30,625 nt of DNA from NCBI GenBank assembly GCA_964426135.1, contig CAYRPN010000064.1:1-30625 (forward strand), given 5' to 3'. The stretch comes from CAYRPN01 sp964426135. Lineage in GTDB: Bacteria; Planctomycetota; Phycisphaerae; Phycisphaerales; Phycisphaeraceae. The translations under genes and the position numbers were made by a program. Numbering within the stretch: the stretch's first letter is position 1; every line of letters starts with the position of its first letter. Under the pieces are notes generated by a model. That model searched no databases. It saw only the letters and a list, made by a program, of their open reading frames with translations, and was not told the DNA's origin. Shown here piece by piece: positions 14,377 to 20,816 of this stretch.

Positions 14377-15843
14377 TCACTCCTCCAGCGGCTGCAACTG
14401 GATGCGTCGGAACTGGATCGCGCTGCCTTCCATTTGCAGGGCGATGCAACCGGGGTCTTTCGGGCAATCGGTGACGGTGTTGACCTCGACGCCGTTGACT
14501 TTGACGGTGACGGCGCCGCGCAGGACGCGGACGTCGAGCCGGTTCCATTCGCCGAGTTTTTTCTCCAGCGGATCTTTCTTGCGGGCGACGTAGCCGGCGG
14601 CGGGGTTGCCGTCCGCTTTGCAGGTCAGCCCGCCGAGCAACCAGAAGTCGCCCGCCTTGTTGCCGAGCAGTTGCACTTCGAGCCCCTTGGGCTGGGCCGC
14701 ATCTTTGCCGCTGAGCAGGAGCCAGACGCCGCTGTCGCCCGCCTGGTTGTCGGGCCAGCGCCATTCGAGGCTCAACTCGTAGTTGAGGAAGGATTGTTTG
14801 GTTCGCAGGTAGCCCGCTCCTTGGCCGGCGCAGGCGAGGTTGCCGTCCTTGACGCTCCATGCCTCCTTGGCGTTGCCCAGTGCGCCGCCGTAGACGGCCT
14901 GCCAGCCGTCGAGATTGACGCCGTTGAATAGTTCAATGATCTCGGCGAGCTGAATCGGCGTCCGCAGCGGTACTGTTTCGCCCTCGGCCTTGAGCCAGGC
15001 TTTCCACTGGGCGGCGACTTCGGCGCGGTTCTTCACCTCGTCATCGCCGCTGCCGGTGAAGGTTTTGCCGGTCAGCGAGCGCAGCGCCGACAGTGCCTCG
15101 AACGCGATAGCGGGGTTCTCGCTTTCGATCAGGCGGACGAAGGCGGCGAGGCTGTCGCGGTCGCCGAAGTTCGCCAGCGCCCGCGCAGCAGCCAGTGCGA
15201 CCATCGGCGAGGCATCGGCCAGCAGCGGCTTCAGCTCGGTGATGGAATCGCGGCCCAGCGCGGCGGCCAGTGCCGCGGCGCCGCCGGCACGCTCGTGATC
15301 GCTGGCGGACTTCAGCAGCGGGCGCAGCTGCGGCGCATCCTCGCGCGTTGCCGTCGCAGCGAGCGCCTTGCGAGCGGCGGCTTTCCCCTCCTCGCCTTCG
15401 ATCAGCGGAAGCAACGCGATCAGATCTTTCGCCATGCCAAGGTATTGCTGCCGGGCGATCACCTTGCACACCGTGTACAGCCGGCCCTGCGTGGGGTCAT
15501 CCGTGTTCTTGAGAATCTCTTCGGCTCGCCAGCGAATCTCAGCGTCGTTGTTCTTCAAGGCGCGCTGCAGCGCGGCGCGCGGCTGCGGCGCGAGTCCCTT
15601 CAGCGCCATGCTTGCCGACTCGCGCTGGTCGAAATCATCCGCGCCCAGTTGCGCGACCAGGATTTCGATTCTCTTCGCCTGCTCCGGCGAAGGCGTGAAT
15701 TCCTTCAGAAACCGGCGAATGCCTTCGACGCTCGGCTCGATGCCGGCACGCTGCAGGTCGTCCGTGTGGACATCGGCGCGGAGGCAGTACGCACCCGTCA
15801 GCACTGCGACGATCAAAAGAAGGTTGGCGATCCATCGGGGCAT
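14377..15843 (-). CDS. Exported HEAT-repeat protein with C-terminal DUF1080 domain
   Basis: The 488-aa protein has a signal peptide (residues 1-~24, LLLIVAVLTGAYCLRA). Residues ~60-290 are helical HEAT-like repeats rich in Ala and Leu (AALGRDSITELKPLLADASPMVALAAARALANFGDRDSL is broken by typical turns). Residues 304-488 are a DUF1080/3-keto-disaccharide hydrolase domain (PF06439, concanavalin-like): ELFNGVNLDGW at its start, GDSGVWLL in the middle and VKVNGVEVN near the end. The family is common in planctomycetes; some members hydrolyse 3-keto-glycosides. This points to an extracytoplasmic glycan-degrading role, with the HEAT part as a protein interaction arm. I chose ATG 15843 because AGGA lies upstream and the signal peptide starts there. 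The longer frame runs into repeat copy B and is an artefact. The pseudopilin gene lies 281 bp upstream on the same strand. Confidence 0.88.
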   Translation of the reverse strand: MPRWIANLLLIVAVLTGAYCLRADVHTDDLQRAGIEPSVEGIRRFLKEFTPSPEQAKRIEILVAQLGADDFDQRESASMALKGLAPQPRAALQRALKNNDAEIRWRAEEILKNTDDPTQGRLYTVCKVIARQQYLGMAKDLIALLPLIEGEEGKAAARKALAATATREDAPQLRPLLKSASDHERAGGAAALAAALGRDSITELKPLLADASPMVALAAARALANFGDRDSLAAFVRLIESENPAIAFEALSALRSLTGKTFTGSGDDEVKNRAEVAAQWKAWLKAEGETVPLRTPIQLAEIIELFNGVNLDGWQAVYGGALGNAKEAWSVKDGNLACAGQGAGYLRTKQSFLNYELSLEWRWPDNQAGDSGVWLLLSGKDAAQPKGLEVQLLGNKAGDFWLLGGLTCKADGNPAAGYVARKKDPLEKKLGEWNRLDVRVLRGAVTVKVNGVEVNTVTDCPKDPGCIALQMEGSAIQFRRIQLQPLEE

Positions 15844-15973
15844 GGGGGGTTCCTGTTGTTCGCGTGTGCGGGGATTCTTCCGCCAAGGCGCCAAGTTCGA
15901 CAAACAGCGAACCTTGGTGTGGGATTCAAGAGTGCAGTTTCGGAGCAGCGCCGAAACCGGGCAGCCGTCTGGA

Positions 15974-16060
15974 GTAGGGTGCGTCAAGGCTCGGCGCGGA
16001 CGCACCACGGTTGACTGGAGACGCAACGTGGTGCGTTCGCGCGGACTTGACGCACCCTAC
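15974..16060. repeat. GTAGGGTGCGTC palindromic repeat, copy B
   Basis: This 87-bp copy of the same double-hairpin palindrome as 2143-2228 lies between the pseudopilin stop (16125) and the DUF1080 gene start (15843). The arms are intact; the central ~15 bp differ. Reading through it yields a spurious VVRPRRALTHPT peptide that extends the frame of the DUF1080 gene. Confidence 0.9.
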
Positions 16061-16124
16061 TCGGAGCCGATGCCAATCTGCGAAATCTTTCCAGCGCGGC
16101 TCCGTATTCATCCGAACCTTCGCA

Positions 16125-16844
16125 TCATTTCAAATCGACGCCAAAAATCCCGTAGCACGTCCAATCGAGGTTGTACGGCCCGTACCATGGCGCGCAGGAC
16201 ACTTTCGCCTGCCCCAGGGGGACGAACTCCGCGTGGGCGTCGATGAAGGAAGTCTGGAAGCCGCCTTCGCCGGTGTCGGAGTGATCGACGAAACAGACTT
16301 GCGTGAACAGGCCCGACGGACTGCGGACGGACTCGACGCGGTGCTGCTGGAGCACCTGGCCGTTGAGGATGCCGCTGGTCATGTCGACGGACCAGTACAT
16401 TTTCACGTACCAGTAGTAACTGAAAGGGACTTCCGGATTCTCGCCCGCCTTGAGATATTTGTGATCGCCGGCATCCATCGGCCTGCTGTACCACGCCTGC
16501 CACCAGCGGGCGATCCAGCCTTTGTCGTAATCGCGCGGGCAGCGGAGGAGGTCCATGTCGCCGTTGAAATAATCGCGGACACAGCCCTCGTACAGATCGA
16601 GCATGCCCATGTGAGGCCAGCTCCGCCCGCTCATCGGCAGCTTGGTGGCCTGATCGTTGGAATAGGCGAGGATGGCGTTGATGATCTGCCGCTGATTGCT
16701 GAGGCACTTGGCGTTCTGGGCGACGATCCGGCCCTTGCCCAGGGCGGGCAGCAGCAGCGCGATCAGCAGGGTGATGATCGAGACAACGACGAGCAGTTCG
16801 ATGATCGTGAACCCGCGATGAAAGAAAAAAACACGGCGGACCAT
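16125..16844 (-). CDS. Type II pseudopilin-like protein with prepilin cleavage motif
   Basis: The 239-aa protein has a class III (prepilin) leader: RG11 before F12-TIIELLVVVSIITLLIALLLPAL, with Glu at position +5 (E16). It would be cleaved and N-methylated by a prepilin peptidase and assembled in a pseudopilus or kept as a membrane-anchored protein. Planctomycetes encode many such stand-alone proteins of the DUF1559/H-X9-DG type; the C-terminal part (TSFIDAHAEFVPLGQ) resembles a degenerate form of that ending. A conserved CLSNQRQI stretch follows the helix. The rest has many aromatics (YYWYVKMYWSVD) and no assigned role. TATCAT on this strand ends 6 nt before the ATG and there is no good Shine-Dalgarno, so the transcript may be leaderless. 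The gene diverges from a small lipoprotein gene 39 bp away. Confidence 0.88.
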   Translation of the reverse strand: MVRRVFFFHRGFTIIELLVVVSIITLLIALLLPALGKGRIVAQNAKCLSNQRQIINAILAYSNDQATKLPMSGRSWPHMGMLDLYEGCVRDYFNGDMDLLRCPRDYDKGWIARWWQAWYSRPMDAGDHKYLKAGENPEVPFSYYWYVKMYWSVDMTSGILNGQVLQQHRVESVRSPSGLFTQVCFVDHSDTGEGGFQTSFIDAHAEFVPLGQAKVSCAPWYGPYNLDWTCYGIFGVDLK

Positions 16845-16850
16845 CCAGTC

Positions 16851-16856
16851 ATGATA
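16851..16856 (-). promoter_or_regulatory. Candidate -10 element TATCAT for the pseudopilin gene
   Basis: Read on the minus strand, TATCAT is followed by six bases and the ATG at 16844. The spacing suggests a transcript that begins at or next to the start codon. Confidence 0.35.
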
Positions 16857-16860
16857 CCTT

Positions 16861-16878
16861 CGTCAGGTTAAACTGACG
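16861..16878. promoter_or_regulatory. Palindromic operator candidate in a divergent promoter
   Basis: CGTCAGGTTAAACTGACG has perfect 6-bp arms around a near-palindromic 6-bp centre. It lies between the start codons of the divergent pseudopilin (16844) and lipoprotein (16884) genes and overlaps TAAACT (16869-16874), a possible -10 element for the lipoprotein gene. Its size suits a dimeric helix-turn-helix repressor. Confidence 0.4.
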
Positions 16879-16883
16879 CAACT

Positions 16884-17261
16884 ATGAAAAAGCAGACGAT
16901 CCTGGCGTGGGTGATGCTCGCAGCGCTTGCCGGCTGCGGCGGCGACAGTCACCTGGATGTGGAACTCGATCGCGTCGCGCTGGGCAAAGAGTACCTCGCA
17001 ATTCTTCAGAGCGCCAAGGACGACGCGAGCGCCAAGGCAGCGGTGCCGAAGATCGAAGCGATCGCCGCCAAGCTTGCTGAACTGAAGAAGCGAGAGGAGG
17101 CGCTGGGCGATCCGACGGAGGATGACTTCAAGCAGATGATGGAGACGGTTCAGAAAGGCGGGGGCTATCCGAGCGCGGAGGTCATGCGCGAGCATTCCAG
17201 GATCGGGCGCGATGCGGCTCTGCGGGCGATCCTGGCGCCGGCGATGAACAAGTTCAACTAG
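16884..17261 (+). CDS. Small lipoprotein of unknown function
   Basis: The 125-aa protein starts with MKKQTILAWVMLAALAGC, a signal peptide with a lipobox (LAGC, C18 modified), so it should be a membrane-anchored lipoprotein. The mature part is charged and probably helical (residues ~25-80, with AKLAELKKREEALG as a short coiled-coil-like stretch), followed by a Gly-rich turn (KGGGYPSAE) and another helix. I do not recognise a family. It is transcribed away from the pseudopilin gene and may share an operator with it. No strong ribosome binding site is visible. Downstream is a 260-bp palindromic element, so it stands alone. Confidence 0.75.
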   Translation: MKKQTILAWVMLAALAGCGGDSHLDVELDRVALGKEYLAILQSAKDDASAKAAVPKIEAIAAKLAELKKREEALGDPTEDDFKQMMETVQKGGGYPSAEVMREHSRIGRDAALRAILAPAMNKFN

Positions 17262-17299
17262 TGAAGCGGTGGCTCAGCGTTTCTTGAATCAATTGAAAA

Positions 17300-17556
17300 C
17301 AGGCTCATCCGGCATTTGCGTACTTGACACCGGTTGGAATGGGCGTTTTGGAGTCGTGAACAGAGCCGGAGTCTGTGACTCCGGTCGATTTGAAGCGGCT
17401 CAATGCCGCTTCAAATCGAATTCGCGCCCTGCGTTTCCGGTTGACCGTGCGTCCGCCGCGCCGAGTTTCGCCTCGCCGGGATCGACCCGGCTCGGCGAAC
17501 CGGAGTCACAGACTCCGGCTCTGACAAGACGAGTACGCATTTGCCGGATGAACCTG
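17300..17556. repeat. 257-bp composite palindrome (CCGGAGTC family)
   Basis: The outer arms begin CAGGCTCATCCGGCA (from 17300) and end TGCCGGATGAACCTG (to 17556), including GCGTAC on both sides. Inside, 17362-17384 and 17500-17522 are inverse copies of AGAGCCGGAGTCTGTGACTC plus CGG, each itself palindromic. Between them, 17386-17418 is a hairpin with 14-bp arms (CGATTTGAAGCGGC). This explains most of the 353-bp gap 17262-17614, in which I see no gene. Confidence 0.85.
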
Positions 17557-17583
17557 AAAACACCGCTCTCTGCGAGCGGTGTT
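17557..17583. terminator. Terminator hairpin after pgi
   Basis: AACACCGCTC (17559-17568) pairs with GAGCGGTGTT (17574-17583) over a 5-nt loop. On the minus strand the stem is followed by a short T run (TTTT, complement of 17557-17560), 32 bp past the pgi stop codon. Confidence 0.65.
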
Positions 17584-17614
17584 GTTGGTGGCGACCTCTT
17601 TCATTTTCGGGCGA

Positions 17615-19243
17615 TTACGCCCCGACCCAGCGCACCTTGCCATCCGCGATCGCCGCGCCGCGGCCGTTGGCGGCCAGGTGCGACACGATGTGATGCACCA
17701 CTTCGACGCTCTCGGCGGAGCCGATGCCGGCGGCGATCTGGTCGACGGTGTGCGCGTCCTTCGACGCACGCAAAAACGCCACGGCCTTCGCCTGCACGTC
17801 CAGCACGGTGGCGGCGGCCTTCTTGCCGGCTTCGACGCCGGGCTGGTGGTAGGCGTTGATGTCCGTCAGTGTCGCGTAGTATCCAACCGCGCGCTCATAC
17901 ATCGCAATCAGGGCGCCCAGCGTGCGCGTGCTCATCTGATCGATGGCGATGCTGATTGAGCCGCGGCCGCTGTCGAAGAGCGCAGCCCGCGTGCCCTGCC
18001 AGAAGCCGTTGAGATAGTCGCCGCTGGTGACGCCGGGATCGACATCGATATCGATGCCGCGCGGGGGGATGGCGTCGGTGTGATCCTTCTGCGACACGAT
18101 GAAGGTGACGAAGAAGTTGTGAACGCCGTCGCGAAGCTGCTGCACGTAGGCGTGCTGATCGGTGGAGCCCTTGTTGCCGTAGACCGCGATGCCCTGGTGG
18201 ACTTCCTTGGTATTGTTCAGGTTCATCCGCTTGCCCAGCGATTCCATGACGAGCTGCTGGAGATAGCGGGACAGGAGCAGCAGGCGGTCCTTGTAGGGGA
18301 GCATGACCATATCGCGGGCGCCTTTGCCGCCGGTTTCGAAGTACCACATGAGCGCGAGCAGGGCCGCGGGATTCTTGGCAGTCTCTTTGTTCCGCGTCAG
18401 TTGGTCCATGGTCGCGGCGCCTTCGAGGAAGGCGTCGATGTCAATGCCCTGCAGCGCCATGCCGATCAGGCCCACGGCACTCATGACGCTGGTGCGCCCG
18501 CCAACCCAGTCCCACATCGGGAAACGGGCGAGCCACTTGTTTTCGATGGCGTACTTGTCGAGTTTGCTGCCGGCGCCGGTGACGGCGACGGCGTGCTTGT
18601 TGAACTTGAGCTTGCGCTGCGCGAAATAGGCCTGCGTTTCCAGCATGCCGTTGCGGGTTTCCGGCGTGCCGCCGCTCTTGGAGATGACGAGGACGAGCGT
18701 GCTCTTGAGTTTTTTCTTCAAACCGGTGAGCACGCGATCAAAGCCGTCGGGATCGGAGTTGTCGAGGAAGTGGACTTTCATCGCGTCCGGTTCGCCGCCG
18801 ATGTTGCCCAGTGCGTCGGCGACGAGCTGCGGCCCCAGCGCGCTGCCGCCGATGCCCACGATGAGCACATCGGTGAACGCCTCGGCGCCGCTGGACTTGG
18901 GCGGCTTGATCTTGCCCTTGTGGACCGCCTTGACGAATTTCTTGATCTCGGCCAGCGTGGTCTCGATCGCCTTCTTCTCGCGCTTGGGCGCAAGCTGCGG
19001 CGCGCGGAGCCAGTAGTGGCCGACCATGCGGCCCTGTTCGCCGGCGTCGTCCTTCTCGTCCGGGTTCACCTTCACGCCCGACTCCAGCGTCGCCATCGCC
19101 GCGTAGGCATCCTGGATGCGCGGTTCCATCGTGGCGAAAAAATCATCCGCGAAGCGGATGCGCGAGATGTCCAAGGCAATGCCGAGGTTCCCGCAGGTGC
19201 AAAGATGCTGCTGGTAACGGTTCCACAATGCGACTGCGTCCAT
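17615..19243 (-). CDS. pgi: Glucose-6-phosphate isomerase
   Basis: The 542-aa cytoplasmic enzyme interconverts glucose 6-phosphate and fructose 6-phosphate in glycolysis and gluconeogenesis. The SIS-fold signatures are present: GIGGSALGPQ (phosphate loop), SKSGGTPETRNG, WVGGRTSVMSAVGLIG, and the catalytic His stretch YGNKGSTDQHAYVQQLRDG. An N-terminal extension of ~100 residues with a charged stretch is in line with long bacterial PGI forms. AGGAG lies 7 nt before the ATG at 19243, one of the strongest ribosome binding sites in the window. TATCAT on this strand (19351-19356) about 107 nt upstream is a possible -10 element. The gene stands alone between a palindrome and a divergent MFS gene. 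Confidence 0.96.
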   Translation of the reverse strand: MDAVALWNRYQQHLCTCGNLGIALDISRIRFADDFFATMEPRIQDAYAAMATLESGVKVNPDEKDDAGEQGRMVGHYWLRAPQLAPKREKKAIETTLAEIKKFVKAVHKGKIKPPKSSGAEAFTDVLIVGIGGSALGPQLVADALGNIGGEPDAMKVHFLDNSDPDGFDRVLTGLKKKLKSTLVLVISKSGGTPETRNGMLETQAYFAQRKLKFNKHAVAVTGAGSKLDKYAIENKWLARFPMWDWVGGRTSVMSAVGLIGMALQGIDIDAFLEGAATMDQLTRNKETAKNPAALLALMWYFETGGKGARDMVMLPYKDRLLLLSRYLQQLVMESLGKRMNLNNTKEVHQGIAVYGNKGSTDQHAYVQQLRDGVHNFFVTFIVSQKDHTDAIPPRGIDIDVDPGVTSGDYLNGFWQGTRAALFDSGRGSISIAIDQMSTRTLGALIAMYERAVGYYATLTDINAYHQPGVEAGKKAAATVLDVQAKAVAFLRASKDAHTVDQIAAGIGSAESVEVVHHIVSHLAANGRGAAIADGKVRWVGA

Positions 19244-19350
19244 GGGTCAACTCCTGGCAGATGATGTGATTGGCGTGAATCCGCGTGAGATCAGCGAAGC
19301 CTCCGCACGGGCTGACGGCCGACGAGAGGCCCGATCCGCCCGACGGCGGG

Positions 19351-19356
19351 ATGATA
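19351..19356 (-). promoter_or_regulatory. Candidate -10 element TATCAT for pgi
   Basis: On the minus strand, TATCAT stands about 107 nt before the pgi start codon. It is the third TATCAT in front of a minus-strand gene in this window. No -35 element is evident. Confidence 0.25.
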
Positions 19357-19424
19357 CCATCGCGGCGACGGGTCGTGGGGACTCACGGGATTATCATCAT
19401 TTGCTCACATTGTGTCCCGCCGTA

Positions 19425-19451
19425 TTGCCTGCATCGCCCCTCTGCTATAAA
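19425..19451 (+). promoter_or_regulatory. Possible promoter of the MFS gene
   Basis: TTGCCT (19425-19430) and TATAAA (19446-19451) are 15 bp apart, shorter than the usual 17, and about 50 bp before the ATG at 19502. The -10-like element is the more convincing part. Confidence 0.3.
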
Positions 19452-19501
19452 GGTTCGGCCGGGCCGATTTCCTCTCCTTCCTCTCATGTCGAATCGCCGC
19501 C

Positions 19502-20695
19502 ATGACCTATCTCCAACTTTTCGTCATTCTCTGTCTGCCCATCACCGGCCTGTGCTACGCCACGCTCGGCTCGATCAAACTGCCGCTGGCGCGCCGGCTC
19601 GGGCTCGATGAGGCGAAGGTCGGCGGCCTCATCTCCGCGTTCGGGTTCATGGTCGGCCCGATCATCCTGCTGTGCGGCGTGTTCAGCGACGCCTACGGAC
19701 GTAAGCCGATCTGGATGATCGGGTCGGTGCTCGTGGGCCTGAGCTTCCTCATTTTCGCCCGTGCCAAGCGCTACGGCATGGCGGTGCTTGCCACCGTGCT
19801 GCTGGCCGCGGGTTGGACGGCGATGATCAATGTCGCCAATCCAGTCATGGCGGAAACCTTCCCCGGAAATTATTTCGCCAGCATGAACTTCGGCGACGCC
19901 ATGTTCGGAGCCGGCGCGTTCTTCTGTCCGCTGTTCGTGGTCTTCCTCACGAAGAAGATGGGATTCGAGAACGGCCTGACCGTCATCGCGCTCCTGGCGA
20001 TCGTGCCGTTCCTGCTTGCGTTCGGCATCGATCTGAAAGGCGGCGAGCTGAAGGGCGATCTGGGCGAGGCGTTCGCGGGCTTCAGGCATCTGCTCAACGA
20101 CCAAACCGTCTGGCTGCTGGGCCTGACGCTGATGTGCTGGGTGGTCATCGAGTCGGGCACCGCGGGTTGGGCCAGCACGCTGGTGAAGGAATCCGCGCCG
20201 GCGGGCGAGGATGTCGAGCAGTCGGAGCGCTTCGCGGCCGGCGCCTTGTCCGCGTTCTGGCTCTGCTTCATGGGATCGCGTTTCGTCGCCGCGCTGATCC
20301 TGCACAGCGTCGAGAATGAAGGCCTGATCGAAGCGACACAGTCGCTGCAGGTCGTCATCGCCATCCTTGCTGTGCTGACGATGATCGGCCTGGCGACGAC
20401 GCGCTCGCGCCAACTGGTGATCCCGCTGGTGGTCTTCGCGGGACTGCTCTGCGGCCCCTTCTTTCCCAACCTGATCGCCCAACTCGTCACGCACCTGACT
20501 CGCTCGGAGAAGATGGCCTTCATCGGCCGCGCCGTCGGCATGCTCTTCGCGTGCGCCTCGGTGGGCTGGACGCTGTTGCCCACAGCGATGGGCTTTGTCG
20601 CCAGCAAGAAGGGCATTCGCCGTGCATTTCTGCTGCCGGCGGGCTGCGGCGCGGTGATGGCGGTGCTCATTCTGGTGAACAAGATTGCGCCTTGA
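19502..20695 (+). CDS. Major facilitator superfamily transporter
   Basis: The 397-aa protein has about 12 hydrophobic segments in two halves joined by a longer cytoplasmic loop near residues 175-200. The loop after helix 2 carries the MFS signature in the form GVFSDAYGRKPI (G-x3-D-x2-G-R-K). It is a secondary transporter in the inner membrane; the substrate is not readable, although the general shape resembles the sugar-transport (FucP-like) branch. It converges with the large fusion gene downstream, the two being separated by repeat copy C. No clear Shine-Dalgarno is seen before the ATG. Confidence 0.88.
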   Translation: MTYLQLFVILCLPITGLCYATLGSIKLPLARRLGLDEAKVGGLISAFGFMVGPIILLCGVFSDAYGRKPIWMIGSVLVGLSFLIFARAKRYGMAVLATVLLAAGWTAMINVANPVMAETFPGNYFASMNFGDAMFGAGAFFCPLFVVFLTKKMGFENGLTVIALLAIVPFLLAFGIDLKGGELKGDLGEAFAGFRHLLNDQTVWLLGLTLMCWVVIESGTAGWASTLVKESAPAGEDVEQSERFAAGALSAFWLCFMGSRFVAALILHSVENEGLIEATQSLQVVIAILAVLTMIGLATTRSRQLVIPLVVFAGLLCGPFFPNLIAQLVTHLTRSEKMAFIGRAVGMLFACASVGWTLLPTAMGFVASKKGIRRAFLLPAGCGAVMAVLILVNKIAP

Positions 20696-20730
20696 GCGCC
20701 GATGTTTGTGCCGCACCCGAGCGGTTCGCC

Positions 20731-20816
20731 GTAGGGTGCGTCAAGGCTTGGCGCGGACGCACCGCGGTCAACGTAAGCACAATGCGGTGCGTCCGCGCGG
20801 ACTTGACGCACCCTAC
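20731..20816. repeat. GTAGGGTGCGTC palindromic repeat, copy C
   Basis: This 86-bp copy of the double-hairpin palindrome lies between the convergent MFS and fusion genes. Compared with copies A and B it carries compensating changes (CCGCGG against CCACGG on the left, GCGGTG against GTGGTG on the right) that keep the stem paired. Its right edge supplies the TAG stop of the fusion gene (20813-20815). Confidence 0.9.

Noticed and set aside
15844..16026. Longer N-terminus for the HEAT-DUF1080 protein from an upstream start
   Set aside because: The extension reads through palindromic repeat copy B and lacks a ribosome binding site, while the inner ATG has AGGA and starts a signal peptide.
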